The notes beneath the pieces were generated by a model, which was not told the origin of the DNA, made no database searches, and saw only the letters and a list, made by a program, of their open reading frames with translations. Positions 36,811-46,554 of a stretch of 64,000 nucleotides of DNA are shown piece after piece. The position numbers and the translations under genes are program-made. Position 1 is the stretch's first letter. Each line of letters begins with the position of its first letter. The stretch is from Novosphingobium cyanobacteriorum. GTDB taxonomy: Bacteria; Pseudomonadota; Alphaproteobacteria; Sphingomonadales; Sphingomonadaceae. Where the stretch lies: assembly GCF_029436685.1 (NCBI RefSeq), contig NZ_JAROCY010000011.1:62001-126000 (forward strand), read 5' to 3'.

Positions 36811-38085
36811 ATGGTTTCGCGTACCATGCGCGCAGGAGGCCTTCGCTTGCGGGTTGCATTGCTGTCGATGATGGAGCCCGCGGCCGGTGAGCCGCAGGGG
36901 TTGCGTGGTTACCTGCCCATTGGCGGGCGCTCGGTTGCGCGCCACCAGCTCGGCCTTGCCCTGGCCTTCGGCGCCACCCGCGTGGTCGTGCTGGCCGACA
37001 ACCTGACCGGCGAACTCGTGGCGCTTCAGCACATGGCCGAAAATGCCGGTGCGCGCTTCCACGTCATCGCCACACAGCGCGCGCTGGTGCCGCTGGTATC
37101 CCCGGAAGATGAACTGCTCGTCTTCGCCGATGGCCTTCTGGCCATGCCTGATGACGCGCTCGGCCTGCTGGCCGATGGGCCGGCGGTGATCACCCTGCCG
37201 GTGGAAACCGGCCTGCCGCTCGGTTTCGAACGGATCGATCTCAACAATGCGCACGCGGGCGCCATGCGCCTGCCGGGCCGGCTCGTCGCCAGCCTCGGTG
37301 ATCTGCCCTCGGAATGGAACCCGGTCTCGGCCCTGTTGCGTATTGCGGTGCAGGCCAAGGTCCCCCTGCGCCCGCTGCCCGCCGCCCTGCTTGATGAAGG
37401 CCGCTGGCGCCTGCTGCGTGACGAAGGGGAGGCCCTGCGTGCCGAACCGGCATGGCTGCGCCTTCACACCGCCAGCGCGCATGTCCGCTCGCCGGGTGAA
37501 TGGATCGCGGCGCTGGGCATGCAGCGGCTCGGCCCGGCGTTCCTTCATGCCGGCACGCGGCCATGGGTCCTGGCGCTGGCCGCGCTGGTCAACGTCCTGC
37601 TCGCGCTGGGGGCAGGGTGGTTCGGTTGGCGCACGCCTGGCTTCGTGCTTTTGGCCATCGCGTGGCTGCTGCTCGTTTCTGCAGGGCTGCTGGCGCGGAT
37701 CGAACGTGATTCGCTGCTCTCGCGCGGCAGCAAGGTCCCGGCCGAAAAGGCCGCCCTGCTCGGGCTCGATGGCGCGTTCCTCGCGCTGGCCGCCTGGCGC
37801 AGCGAGATCCCGGCCGTGGTCGGCGTGCCGCCGGCCCTGGCCTGGTTCGCGCCGCTGGTGCTGCTGATGCTGCTGCATCTCCTGCCCGATGTCCTGCCCG
37901 AAAGGCGCTGGAACTGGTGGCTGCGTGATCGTTTTGTTGCAGGAATGGTCTTCGCGCTCACCAGCATGGCCCTGCCTTTTGACAGCGCGATCCGTCTTTT
38001 CGTGGTCGGTTTGCTCGGGTTCGGACTGTTCACCGCCCGGGCAAGGACGTCTGCTCCTAACCGCGAATTAACCACCGAGGGTTAA
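36811..38085 (+). CDS. Unknown membrane protein with nucleotidyltransferase-like N-terminus
   Basis: The 424-residue protein has a soluble N-terminal half (1-240) that begins LRVALLSMMEPAAGEPQGLRGYLPIGGRSVARHQLGLALAFGATRVVV. That pattern resembles the N-terminal loop and helix of sugar/MobA-type nucleotidyltransferases, although no complete signature was confirmed. The C-terminal half contains six or so transmembrane helices (about 245-415). The start at ATG 36811 or ATG 36826 cannot be decided; both lack a good ribosome site. The gaps to neighbours are 36 and 10 bp, so it belongs to the HPt-like/kinase operon. Function unknown. Confidence 0.75.
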   Translation: MVSRTMRAGGLRLRVALLSMMEPAAGEPQGLRGYLPIGGRSVARHQLGLALAFGATRVVVLADNLTGELVALQHMAENAGARFHVIATQRALVPLVSPEDELLVFADGLLAMPDDALGLLADGPAVITLPVETGLPLGFERIDLNNAHAGAMRLPGRLVASLGDLPSEWNPVSALLRIAVQAKVPLRPLPAALLDEGRWRLLRDEGEALRAEPAWLRLHTASAHVRSPGEWIAALGMQRLGPAFLHAGTRPWVLALAALVNVLLALGAGWFGWRTPGFVLLAIAWLLLVSAGLLARIERDSLLSRGSKVPAEKAALLGLDGAFLALAAWRSEIPAVVGVPPALAWFAPLVLLMLLHLLPDVLPERRWNWWLRDRFVAGMVFALTSMALPFDSAIRLFVVGLLGFGLFTARARTSAPNRELTTEG

Positions 38086-38095
38086 GAGCCGGGGC

Positions 38096-39055
38096 ATGGC
38101 ACAACCTGCATCTTCCGGCAGCGCACAGGGCGCGATCGAGGCGTTGCTGCGGGAAGAACTGGCCGTGGCCGATCGCGCCGTGGCCAGCAATGGACCGATC
38201 CTGCGCCACCTCCTGCGCAATGACGACAACTCCATCTTCAGCGACGAGATCGTCGCGCGGGTGCGCGGCATGTTCCACGATGTGGCGCGCCAGCTCGTCG
38301 CCGCGCTGGGTGAGGCGGCAGGCCATGCCGATCCGCAGGAATGGTCGTTCAGTTCGACTGAAGGCCTTGCCCGGGTGCTGGCCGAAAATGGCGCGTTCCT
38401 TTCGCATTTCCACGCGCTGGCGCTGGAATGGCAGCTGACCGAGCGCCTGCAGTCGCGCCTCGGGCTTGATCCCGTGCTGCCGCCGCTGCTGCAGGCGCGC
38501 ATTGCCGATGCCGATCCCGAAGTTTCCGCCACGGCGATGAACCTGCTCGCCGCGCAGGCCCGCTTCGGCCAGGCCGAACGGCGCATGCAGCTGCCGCTGG
38601 GTGAACTGCCGGGGGATCTGTTCCACATCGCGCTGGTCACCATGCGGACTTTCGTGGGCGATGATGCGGGCGGCGATGGCTATGCCCTTGTTGCCGAACG
38701 CACCCTGCGCGCCCGCTTTGATGAAGAGCGCGGTCGTCTTGGCCTGCTGCGCCGGGTGCTGCGCGCCACGGGCACGGAAGCGGTGCAGGCGCTCTCGGTC
38801 GAACAGGCCGGCGTCGCCCTGTTCCTCACCGCGCTCGCCACCGGTTCCGGCCAGACACGTGAGGCGGCTACTCTTTCCACCTGCGAAGTCCAGTTGCCGC
38901 GCCTCGCTCTTGGCCTCAGCGCCTGCGGCCTGCGCGCCGAAGCGATTGCCGCCCAGTTTCTCGCCCTCCATCCCGAAGTGTCCCTGCCGGATGGGTTCGC
39001 CGCACTCGGCCCCGATGGCGCCGCAGCCATCCTTGCGGCGGCCACTGGCCATTGA
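38096..39055 (+). CDS. Conserved-looking helical protein of unknown function
   Basis: The 319-residue protein has no signal peptide and no membrane segment. It is predicted to be almost entirely helical, with Ala/Leu/Glu/Arg-rich stretches that could be HEAT-like helical repeats, but I recognise no family. It lies 10 bp after the membrane protein gene and ends one base before the kinase-like gene, so it is surely cotranscribed. Position suggests it works with the adjacent histidine-less signalling proteins, perhaps as an adapter. That is inference only. Confidence 0.75.
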   Translation: MAQPASSGSAQGAIEALLREELAVADRAVASNGPILRHLLRNDDNSIFSDEIVARVRGMFHDVARQLVAALGEAAGHADPQEWSFSSTEGLARVLAENGAFLSHFHALALEWQLTERLQSRLGLDPVLPPLLQARIADADPEVSATAMNLLAAQARFGQAERRMQLPLGELPGDLFHIALVTMRTFVGDDAGGDGYALVAERTLRARFDEERGRLGLLRRVLRATGTEAVQALSVEQAGVALFLTALATGSGQTREAATLSTCEVQLPRLALGLSACGLRAEAIAAQFLALHPEVSLPDGFAALGPDGAAAILAAATGH

Positions 39056-39056
39056 G

Positions 39057-40445
39057 ATGACGGGCCGCACCCCCATCCGCGCGCGCTGTGATGCGTCAGA
39101 CCGGCTGGTCAGCGCCGACGAGCCGCTGGCCGGGCTGCAGGAACGCTGCGGCGGGGCGTTGCCGGGGATCGTCGCGGTGCCGGCGCTGCTGGCGCTGGTG
39201 CGCAAGGCGCGGGTCAGCAACCTGCCGCTCGCCCGCCGCATCACCGCCATTGATGATGGCAAGCCCATTTCGGTCTGGGTCGCCGCCGCCCCTAAGCAGG
39301 ATGGCGTCGATCTCGAACTGTCCGACTGGCGCCTCGCCGGGGATCGGGCCGAGGATGCCGGCGCCCCGGAAGACCTGCTGCGCCAGCTGGCCGAAGGTCA
39401 CTTCCTGCTCGATGCCGATCAGCGCCTGCTCGCCGGGCACGTGCGCGCCCCCGATCTCGCCCAGCTGGGCAAGCAGATCCAGCACGGCCTCGGCCTTTCC
39501 GGCCCGCGCAAGCTGTGGACCGAATATGTCCGGCTGGAACAGGGGGCTGAAAGGCCTGGCCGCGCCCAGCCGCTGCACTGGCGCCTGCTTGATGATGCCC
39601 TGTTCACCGTGATCGGATCGCCCCGCCGCTGGCGCGCGCGTTTCCTGCCGCGCCCGGGCAACACCGGGTTCGAACTGCTGGCGATCCCTGAAAGCATCGA
39701 ACGCCTGCCGCACGAACCCGTTGGCATCGAACAGGCGATGCCGGCGTGGAACAGCCTGCTCGGCCGTGATCTCGCCCCCGCGCTGCGCCAGCCGGTCAGC
39801 CGCATCATCGCCAATGCCGAAACCATCCGCACCCGGCTGGCGGGGCCCCTGGCAGAGGAATACGCCAACTACGCGGCCGACATTGCCGAGGCCGGGCGCC
39901 ACCTGCTCGGGCTGGTGGAAGACCTTGCCGATCTCGAAGCCGTGGAAGCGCCTGATTTCTCGCCCGCGCCCGATCAGATCGACCTTGCCGATTGCGCCCG
40001 CCGCGCCGCCGGCATCCTGTCGGTCCGCGCGCAGGAGCGTGGCATTGCGGTCAAGGTGCCGGGTGATGACGTCCATGCCCCTGCCATCGGTGAATTCCGC
40101 CGCGTGCTGCAGGTCCTGCTCAACCTGCTCACCAACGCCATCCGCTACACCCCCGGCAACTCGACCGTCGTGCTCGCCTGCGGCACCGAAGGCGGCACCG
40201 CATGGATTTCCGTGGCGGACGAAGGCGAGGGGTTGAGCTTCGAACAGGCCGAGCGCGTGTTTGACAAGTTCGAGCGGCTCGGCCGCAGCGGCGATGGCGG
40301 ATCGGGGCTGGGGCTCTATATTTCGCGGCGTCTGGCCCGCGCGATGGGCGGCGATCTCAACGTCGCCAGCACGCCGGGCGAAGGGGCCTGCTTTGTGCTC
40401 AGCCTGCCTGCCGATATCCAGGGCGGCATGGCCTTGAGGGGCTGA
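39057..40445 (+). CDS. Histidine kinase-like protein lacking the phospho-accepting histidine
   Basis: The 462-residue soluble protein has an N-terminal region (1-230) of unknown, possibly PAS-like type. A dimerisation segment follows, and then a complete HATPase domain: N box LLNLLTNAIRYTPG (355-368), G1 DEGEGLS (388-394), F box VFDKFERLG, G2 GGSGLGLYISRRLARAMGG. In the H box, the family pattern SHELRTPL reads APALRQPV, so Pro241 replaces the histidine. ATP binding is likely, but autophosphorylation on the normal site is not. It might act as a conformational signalling partner, as DivL (Tyr for His) does in Caulobacter. It is the last gene of the four-gene unit. Confidence 0.85.
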   Translation: MTGRTPIRARCDASDRLVSADEPLAGLQERCGGALPGIVAVPALLALVRKARVSNLPLARRITAIDDGKPISVWVAAAPKQDGVDLELSDWRLAGDRAEDAGAPEDLLRQLAEGHFLLDADQRLLAGHVRAPDLAQLGKQIQHGLGLSGPRKLWTEYVRLEQGAERPGRAQPLHWRLLDDALFTVIGSPRRWRARFLPRPGNTGFELLAIPESIERLPHEPVGIEQAMPAWNSLLGRDLAPALRQPVSRIIANAETIRTRLAGPLAEEYANYAADIAEAGRHLLGLVEDLADLEAVEAPDFSPAPDQIDLADCARRAAGILSVRAQERGIAVKVPGDDVHAPAIGEFRRVLQVLLNLLTNAIRYTPGNSTVVLACGTEGGTAWISVADEGEGLSFEQAERVFDKFERLGRSGDGGSGLGLYISRRLARAMGGDLNVASTPGEGACFVLSLPADIQGGMALRG

Positions 40446-40458
40446 TTTCCAAGTCCGG

Positions 40459-40653
40459 TCAGCCGCGTCGGCGGCCCGATCGCCAGATCAGCAGCGCACC
40501 CAGCGCCGCCAGCAGGCTTCCCCACAGCATCCATTGCTTCTGCGCCAGCATGAAGCTCGATGCGGGCCACATGATCAGGCCGGCTCCCTGGCCAACCCAC
40601 AGCAGCCCCATAAGAAGAGCGGCCACGCCGATGATCCGCAGGAAAATCGTCAT
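40459..40653 (-). CDS. Small two-helix membrane protein
   Basis: The 64-residue product has two transmembrane segments (about 4-27 and 38-58) and a short basic tail RSGRRRG. AGGAGG lies upstream of the ATG, giving an unusually good ribosome site. It starts 27 bp after the gltA stop on the same strand and is probably cotranscribed with it. No family or function is recognised. Confidence 0.75.
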   Translation of the reverse strand: MTIFLRIIGVAALLMGLLWVGQGAGLIMWPASSFMLAQKQWMLWGSLLAALGALLIWRSGRRRG

Positions 40654-40679
40654 GGCCGCTGCCTCCTTGTTCTTTCAGC

Positions 40680-41966
40680 TCAGCGCTGTTCGACCGGGAT
40701 GTAATCGCGCTGCGTCGGGCCGGTGTAGAGCTGGCGCGGTCGGCCGATCTTCTGGCCGGGATCGCTGATCATTTCGTTCCACTGCGCCACCCAGCCCACG
40801 GTGCGGGCAAGGGCGAACAGCACGGTGAACATCGTGGTGGGGAAGCCGATCGCCGAAAGGATGATGCCCGAATAGAAGTCCACGTTCGGGAACAGCTTCT
40901 TTTCCACGAAGTAGGGATCGTTCAGCGCGATCTCTTCCAGCCGCAGCGCGGTCTCGAACAGCGGATCGTTGACCTTCAGCGCGTCGAACACCTCGCGCAC
41001 GGTCTTCTGCATCACCGTCGCGCGCGGGTCATAGTTCTTGTACACGCGGTGGCCGAAGCCCATCAGACGGAACGGATCGTTCTTGTCCTTGGCGCGCTCG
41101 ATGTAGTGCGGGATCTTGTCGGGCGTGCCGATCTCGCGCAGCATGTTCAGCGCTGCTTCGTTCGCGCCGCCGTGCGCCGGGCCCCACAGGCAGGCGATGC
41201 CCGCCGCGATGCATGCAAACGGGTTCGCGCCCGAAGAACCGGCAAGGCGCACCGTGCTGGTCGATGCGTTCTGTTCGTGGTCCGCATGCAGGATGAAGAT
41301 GCGATCCATTGCCTTTTCGACCGCGGGGATCACTTCATACTCTTCCGCCGGCACGCCAAAGGTCATGCGCAGGAAGTTGCCGGCATACGACAGGTCGTTG
41401 CGCGGATAGACGAAGGGCTGGCCCACCGAATACTTGTACGCCATCGCCGCGATCGTCGGCATCTTGGCGATCAGGCGGTGCGCCGAAATGCGCCGCTGTT
41501 CCTCGTCGGCGATATCGGTGCTGTCGTGATAGAACGCCGAAAGCGCGCCCACCACGCCGCACATCACCGCCATCGGGTGCGCATCGCGGCGGAAACCGCT
41601 GAAGAAGCTGCTCAGCTGTTCGTGCACCATGGTGTGGCGCGTGATCGTGGTGTTGAACTTGGTCAGCTCGTCCGCGCTCGGCAGTTCGCCGTTCAGCAGC
41701 AGGTAGCACACTTCCATGAAGCTGGAGTGCTCGGCCAGCTGGCCGATGGGATAGCCGCGGTGCAGCAGCACGCCTTCGTCACCATCGATATAGGTGATCG
41801 CGCTGTCGCAGCTCGCCGTGCTGGTGAAGCCGGGGTCATAGGTGAACAGCCCGGTCTGGCCATACAGCTTGCGGATGTCGACCACGTCGGGGCCAATCGT
41901 CCCGCTGCGCACCGGCATCTCGATGGTCTTGCCATCGGCGCTCAAGGTTGCCTGGTTTTCGCTCAC
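40680..41966 (-). CDS. gltA: Citrate synthase GltA (type II)
   Basis: Citrate synthase (428 residues) condenses acetyl-CoA and oxaloacetate to start the TCA cycle. The family residues are present: a His in [21 protein letters not shown], the catalytic His in GPAHGGANE, and [14 protein letters not shown] (substrate Arg/His). A long N-terminal domain of the type II (NADH-regulated, hexameric) kind is present. The start is GTG with AGGAGGGC upstream. gltX lies 43 bp upstream on the same strand, so the two are likely cotranscribed. A small membrane protein gene follows. Confidence 0.97.
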   Translation of the reverse strand: MSENQATLSADGKTIEMPVRSGTIGPDVVDIRKLYGQTGLFTYDPGFTSTASCDSAITYIDGDEGVLLHRGYPIGQLAEHSSFMEVCYLLLNGELPSADELTKFNTTITRHTMVHEQLSSFFSGFRRDAHPMAVMCGVVGALSAFYHDSTDIADEEQRRISAHRLIAKMPTIAAMAYKYSVGQPFVYPRNDLSYAGNFLRMTFGVPAEEYEVIPAVEKAMDRIFILHADHEQNASTSTVRLAGSSGANPFACIAAGIACLWGPAHGGANEAALNMLREIGTPDKIPHYIERAKDKNDPFRLMGFGHRVYKNYDPRATVMQKTVREVFDALKVNDPLFETALRLEEIALNDPYFVEKKLFPNVDFYSGIILSAIGFPTTMFTVLFALARTVGWVAQWNEMISDPGQKIGRPRQLYTGPTQRDYIPVEQR

Positions 41967-42009
41967 GCTAAGCCCTCCTGTTGTTCGTCAAATGCCTATG
42001 TGCCGCCCG

Positions 42010-43488
42010 TCAGGCCGCCTGTTCCCGGATCCGGGCCAGCGACTCGTCCTTGCCGAGCAGCGTCAGTACGTCGAAAATTCCGGGGGAGGTAGTCTGTCCG
42101 GTCAGGCTGGCGCGCAATGGTTGGGCCAGCTTGCCCAGTCCCAACCCCAGCTCTTCGGCCATTGCCTTGAGATTTACCTCAAGTCCCTCGGTTGTCCAGC
42201 CGGATTCCCCTTCCAGCCGGTCCGCAATTCTGCCCAGCAGGGCCCGCGCCTCGTCGGTCAGCAGCCCCTGCGCCTTTTCTTCCAGGGTCAGCGGTCGCTG
42301 TGCGAACAGGAACGCTGCCCCCTTGGCAAGCTCGTTGACGTCCGCCGCCCGCACTTTCAGCACCGGCATCGCCTGTTCCAGCAGCGCCGATCCGCTCTCG
42401 GCGCTGAAGGCGGGGGCCAGCGCGGCCAGCTTCGGCGCCACCAGTGCGGCCAGCCGCGCATCGTCGGCCTCGCGGATGTAATGCCCGTTCAGGTTCAGCA
42501 GCTTCTTCAGGTCGAAACGCGATGCGCCCTTGTTCACATCGCCGATGTCAAACCATTCCACCGCCTGTTCGCGGCTGATGATTTCCTCGTCGCCATGGCC
42601 CCAGCCAAGCCGGAGCAGGTAGTTGAACACCGCTTCGGGCAGCAGGCCCATCTCGTCGCGATAGGCGTCCACGCCCAGCGCGCCGTGCCGCTTGGAAAGC
42701 TTGGCCCCGTCCGCGCCGTGGATCAGCGGGATATGGCCATATTCCGGGTCGGGCCATCCTTTGCCATCTTGGCCGCCCTCGATGGCATGCATCGCCCGGA
42801 TGATCACGATCTGGCGGAACGCATTGTTGATGTGGTCGTCGCCGCGGATCACGTGGGTCACGCCCATGTCGTGGTCGTCCACCACCACCGCCAGCATATA
42901 GGTCGGCGTGCCGTCGCTGCGCAGGATCACGTAATCGTCGATCTCGGCGTTCTGCACCGTGATCGTGCCCTGCACCAGGTCGGGGATCGAGGTTTCGCCC
43001 TCGCGCGGAGCCTTCACCCGCACGACATAGGGCTTGTCCGCCGGCCAGCTGTCCGGCCCGGCATCGCGCCACGGGCTCTCGATGCGGAAGGGGCGGCGCT
43101 CGGCTTGCGCCTTCTCGCGCATCGCCGCCAGTTCTTCCTGCGTCAGGTAACAGCGATAGGCGTGCCCGGCGTCGAGCATCTTGTGCGCCACTTCGGCATG
43201 GCGGTCGCTGCGGGCAAACTGGAACACCGCCGGCTCGTCACCGCCCAGGCCCAGCCATTCCAGCCCGTCGAAGATCGCCTCGATTGCGGCATCGGTGCTG
43301 CGCGCACGGTCGGTATCCTCGATGCGCAGAAGATAGGTGCCGCCGTGGTGCCGTGCGAACAGCCAGTTGAACAGCGCGGTGCGTGCGCCGCCGATGTGCA
43401 GGTAGCCGGTGGGGGAAGGGGCAAAGCGGGTGACGACGCGCTTTCCGGCGTCCGATCTCGCAGAAACGGTACCAGTGGCGCTTGCCAT
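42010..43488 (-). CDS. gltX: Glutamyl-tRNA synthetase GltX
   Basis: The 492-residue class I synthetase charges tRNA-Glu and, in organisms with GatCAB, usually tRNA-Gln. The HIGH-type motif is in [16 protein letters not shown] (residues 21-36), and the KMSKS-type motif is KLSKRHGAL near residue 250. The anticodon-binding helical domain fills the C-terminal half. The ATG at 43488 is 19 bp from the divergent comEC start, so the two share a very short control region and their 5' ends are mutually constrained. It is the first gene of a gltX-gltA unit. Confidence 0.97.
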   Translation of the reverse strand: MASATGTVSARSDAGKRVVTRFAPSPTGYLHIGGARTALFNWLFARHHGGTYLLRIEDTDRARSTDAAIEAIFDGLEWLGLGGDEPAVFQFARSDRHAEVAHKMLDAGHAYRCYLTQEELAAMREKAQAERRPFRIESPWRDAGPDSWPADKPYVVRVKAPREGETSIPDLVQGTITVQNAEIDDYVILRSDGTPTYMLAVVVDDHDMGVTHVIRGDDHINNAFRQIVIIRAMHAIEGGQDGKGWPDPEYGHIPLIHGADGAKLSKRHGALGVDAYRDEMGLLPEAVFNYLLRLGWGHGDEEIISREQAVEWFDIGDVNKGASRFDLKKLLNLNGHYIREADDARLAALVAPKLAALAPAFSAESGSALLEQAMPVLKVRAADVNELAKGAAFLFAQRPLTLEEKAQGLLTDEARALLGRIADRLEGESGWTTEGLEVNLKAMAEELGLGLGKLAQPLRASLTGQTTSPGIFDVLTLLGKDESLARIREQAA

Positions 43489-43507
43489 CCCCTACGTATT
43501 CCTTCCT

Positions 43508-45748
43508 ATGCGACGCATGGCGCACGAAGCTCCCGTTGCCCAGGATGCCCCTGCCTCCGGCAGTCCCCCAGGCGTTCCTGCGGGCCGCTCGGCGCGGCCT
43601 TGGGACAGTTTGCGCCGCTTGGCAAGGGTGCACTGCACCATCGAGCAATTCCTCGCCAACCGTCCTTTTGAACGGGGGCCATGGCTCGCAGTCGCCTTCG
43701 GCCTTGGAATTGCGGCATGGTTCGTGCTGCCGGGCCCCTGGCAATGGGCCATGTTCCTCGCCTTGTGCGGTGCGGCGGCAATCGCCGGCGTGCTGGTGGA
43801 CCAGACCGGTGAACTGGACCGCGATCTTGGGCACCTGCGGCTGGCTATTCTGTCCACGGCGCTGATGGCGGCGGCGGGTTGCGTCACCGTCTGGGCCAAG
43901 TCCTCGCTCGTCGGCGTCCCCGGCATTGCCCGCCCGCAGGTCGCGTGGCTGGAAGGCCGCGTGATCGACCGGCAGGACGAAGCCGCCGACAACCGCGTGC
44001 GCCTCGTCCTCGTCGCCCGGGTGGAAGGCGCCGAAGCGCCCATGCGCCTGCGCGTCAACGTGCCGCTCGCCGATGACGCGCCCGGCGCGGTCGAAGGCGC
44101 GGTGGTCCGCATGCGCGCCCGCCTGATGCCGCCCGCACCGCCGATGCTCCCCGGCGGTTATGACTTCGCCCGCGCCGCCTGGTTTCAGGGGCTTTCCGCC
44201 ACCGGTGCCGCGCTCGGTCCGGTGCAGGTGGCCACGCCTGCGCAGGGCGCCGGCTCGCTGCGCGCGGTGCAGCAGGCGCTGGCCGATCATGTCCGCGCCC
44301 GCCTGTCCGGCTCGCCCGGCGCCATCGCCGCCGCACTTGCCAGCGGCGATCGCGGCGCCATCGCCCAGGCTGATGAGGACGCGATGCGCGATGCCGGCCT
44401 CACCCATCTCCTGTCGATCAGCGGCCTGCATGTCAGCGCGGTGATCGCGGCGGTCTATTTCATCGCCCTGCGCCTGCTTGGCCTGTTCCCGTGGATCGTG
44501 CTCCGCCTGCGCCTGCCACTGGTCGCCGCGCTGGCCGGTGCGCTGGCTGGTGTGGCCTACACGCTGGTGACCGGGGCCGAAGTGCCGACCGTGCGCTCGG
44601 TGGTCGGTGCGCTGCTCGTGCTCACCGCGCTTGCCTTGGGCCGCGATCCGCTGTCGCTGCGGCTGCTGGCGGTGGCGGCGGTGTTCGTGATGCTGCTCTG
44701 GCCAGAGGCGGTGGTCGGCCCCAGCTTCCAGATGAGCTTCGCCTCGGTCATCGCCATCATCGCCTTCCACGCCTCGGCCCCGGCGCAGCGGTGGTTCGCC
44801 CGACGGGACGAGGGCTGGCTGGCAGGCGCGGGCCGCCACCTCGCCATGCTGCTGGCCACGGGCGTGGTCATCGAACTGGCGCTCACGCCCATCGCCCTGT
44901 TCCACTTCCACCGGGCCGGGCTGTATGGCGCGGCGGCCAACGTCGTCGCCATCCCGCTCACCACCTTCGGCACGATGCCCCTGATCGCGCTGGCGCTGCT
45001 GCTGGATGGCGCGGGCCTCGGCGCGCCGGCGTGGTGGCTCGCGGGCAAGTCGCTCGATCTGCTGCTCGCGCTCGCCCACTTCACCGCCGGCCTGCCGGGC
45101 GCGGTCACGATGATGCCCACGATGTCCTTCGCGGTCTTCGGCCTGTTCCTCGGCGGCCTGCTCTGGCTGGCGCTGTGGAGCGGGCGCGTGCGGCTCTGGG
45201 CCTTGGCCCCGTTTGCTCTGGCGACACTGGCCACCCTGCTGGCCCGCGCGCCCGATGTGCTGATCTCGGGCGATGGCCACCACGTGGGCATCGCCAATGA
45301 AGCGCCGAACCTGCTCATGCTCCGCGACGCCAAGGCCGATTTTGCCCGTGACAACCTGCTCGAAAGCGCCGGGATGCGCGGAGAAGCGGTGACCCTCGAA
45401 AGCTGGCCCGGCGCCCGCTGCAACCGCGACTTCTGCAGCCTGATGCTCACCCGGAACGGCCGCGCCTTCGTGCTGCTGATGGCGCGCGGGAAGGACCGCA
45501 TCGACACCCTGGAACTCGCCGCCGCCTGCGAACGCGCCGACATCGTCGTGGCCGACCGCCGCCTGCCCATGGCTTGCCGTCCCCGCCTGCTCAAGGCCGA
45601 CCGCGCCCTGCTCGACCGCACCGGCGGCATGACCCTGGACCTCACCACCGGCAAGATCCGCACCGTGGCCGAGACCCAGGGCAATCACGGCTGGTTTCGC
45701 ATCCCGGAGCGCCCGGTCTATCCGCCCCGTCCTGCGGTTACGCCTTAA
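43508..45748 (+). CDS. comEC: ComEC/Rec2-family DNA uptake channel with degenerate C-terminal domain
   Basis: This is a 746-residue polytopic membrane protein. It has a DUF4131-like N-terminal part (residues 50-230), then the competence channel domain (about 230-545) with HLLSISGLHVSAVIAAVYF, typical of ComEC. The C-terminal 180 residues take the place of the metallo-beta-lactamase domain, but the zinc motif HxHxDH is absent; only ISGDGHHVG is seen. ComEC moves single-stranded DNA through the inner membrane in natural transformation; whether this one does is unknown. ATG 43508 was chosen because an earlier start would overlap gltX. An ATG 3 codons later is possible. Confidence 0.88.
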   Translation: MRRMAHEAPVAQDAPASGSPPGVPAGRSARPWDSLRRLARVHCTIEQFLANRPFERGPWLAVAFGLGIAAWFVLPGPWQWAMFLALCGAAAIAGVLVDQTGELDRDLGHLRLAILSTALMAAAGCVTVWAKSSLVGVPGIARPQVAWLEGRVIDRQDEAADNRVRLVLVARVEGAEAPMRLRVNVPLADDAPGAVEGAVVRMRARLMPPAPPMLPGGYDFARAAWFQGLSATGAALGPVQVATPAQGAGSLRAVQQALADHVRARLSGSPGAIAAALASGDRGAIAQADEDAMRDAGLTHLLSISGLHVSAVIAAVYFIALRLLGLFPWIVLRLRLPLVAALAGALAGVAYTLVTGAEVPTVRSVVGALLVLTALALGRDPLSLRLLAVAAVFVMLLWPEAVVGPSFQMSFASVIAIIAFHASAPAQRWFARRDEGWLAGAGRHLAMLLATGVVIELALTPIALFHFHRAGLYGAAANVVAIPLTTFGTMPLIALALLLDGAGLGAPAWWLAGKSLDLLLALAHFTAGLPGAVTMMPTMSFAVFGLFLGGLLWLALWSGRVRLWALAPFALATLATLLARAPDVLISGDGHHVGIANEAPNLLMLRDAKADFARDNLLESAGMRGEAVTLESWPGARCNRDFCSLMLTRNGRAFVLLMARGKDRIDTLELAAACERADIVVADRRLPMACRPRLLKADRALLDRTGGMTLDLTTGKIRTVAETQGNHGWFRIPERPVYPPRPAVTP

Positions 45749-45801
45749 GCGCAAGCCAGGCAGCCGAACGGGACGCCGCCAGCGGCAGCGCCCCTTCCGG
45801 A

Positions 45802-46497
45802 TCAGTGGTAGCGGCGGAGCAGGCCGGCGAGCTTGCCCTGCACCTGCACTTCGCTGGGCTGATAGTACTGCGGGTCATAGGCGGCGTTGGCAGGGTCTAG
45901 GCGGACCATGCCCTTTTCGTGGCGCAGGTACTTCAGCGTCGCTTCCTCGCCGCGGACCAGCGCGACCACAATCTCGCCGTCGCGGGCGGTCTCGGTGCGG
46001 CGCACCAGTGCGAAGTCGCCATCGAGGATGCCGGCCTCGATCATGGAATCGCCCGAGACTTCCAGCGCATAGTGCTCGCCCGCGCCGAGCAGCGCGGCGG
46101 GGACGGGCAGGGTGGAGGTGCCCTCAAGCGCCTCGATCGGCGCACCGGCGGCGATGCGGCCGTGCAGCGGCAGCTCGATCACGTCGTTCGCCGGTTCGGG
46201 CGCACGGGCGGCAGGGCGCAGCGGGGCGACGGTGTTGCTGGTCGCGGCTGCGGCGGCGCGCGCCGCAGTCTTGGTCGTAGCGGTGTCCGGCTCGCGGATC
46301 ACTTCGAGCGCACGGGCGCGGTTGGGCAGGCGGCGGATGAAGCCGCGCTCCTCAAGCGCCGAGATCAGGCGGTGCACGCCGGACTTCGACTTGAGATCCA
46401 GCGCCTCCTTCATCTCCTCGAACGAGGGTGAAATGCCCGACTCTTCGAGCCGGGTCTGGATGAAGGTGAGCAACTCGTGTTGCTTGCGCGTCAGCAT
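45802..46497 (-). CDS. lexA: SOS repressor LexA
   Basis: LexA (231 residues) has an N-terminal winged helix ([29 protein letters not shown], recognition part [18 protein letters not shown]). An Ala-rich linker (70-105) and a self-cleaving peptidase domain follow. The cleavage pair is Ala117-Gly118 in GRIAAGAP, with Ser151 (GDSM) and Lys189 (ATLKYL) as catalytic dyad. RecA filaments trigger cleavage and derepress the SOS genes. A LexA box lies 18 bp upstream of the ATG, so it is autoregulated. Other LexA boxes in this window serve imuAB and the rSAM-udgX-dnaE2 operon. Confidence 0.97.
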   Translation of the reverse strand: MLTRKQHELLTFIQTRLEESGISPSFEEMKEALDLKSKSGVHRLISALEERGFIRRLPNRARALEVIREPDTATTKTAARAAAAATSNTVAPLRPAARAPEPANDVIELPLHGRIAAGAPIEALEGTSTLPVPAALLGAGEHYALEVSGDSMIEAGILDGDFALVRRTETARDGEIVVALVRGEEATLKYLRHEKGMVRLDPANAAYDPQYYQPSEVQVQGKLAGLLRRYH

Positions 46498-46515
46498 CGG
46501 CGCATCTCCCGCAGT

Positions 46516-46530
46516 GAACGAATGCGGAAC
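46516..46530 (-). promoter_or_regulatory. LexA (SOS) box upstream of lexA
   Basis: GAAC-GAATGCG-GAAC is found here (written in plus-strand orientation), an exact GAAC-N7-GAAC operator. It lies 18 bp from the lexA ATG and gives autoregulation. Confidence 0.85.
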
Positions 46531-46554
46531 GAATAGTAAACCAAAACGAACCCG

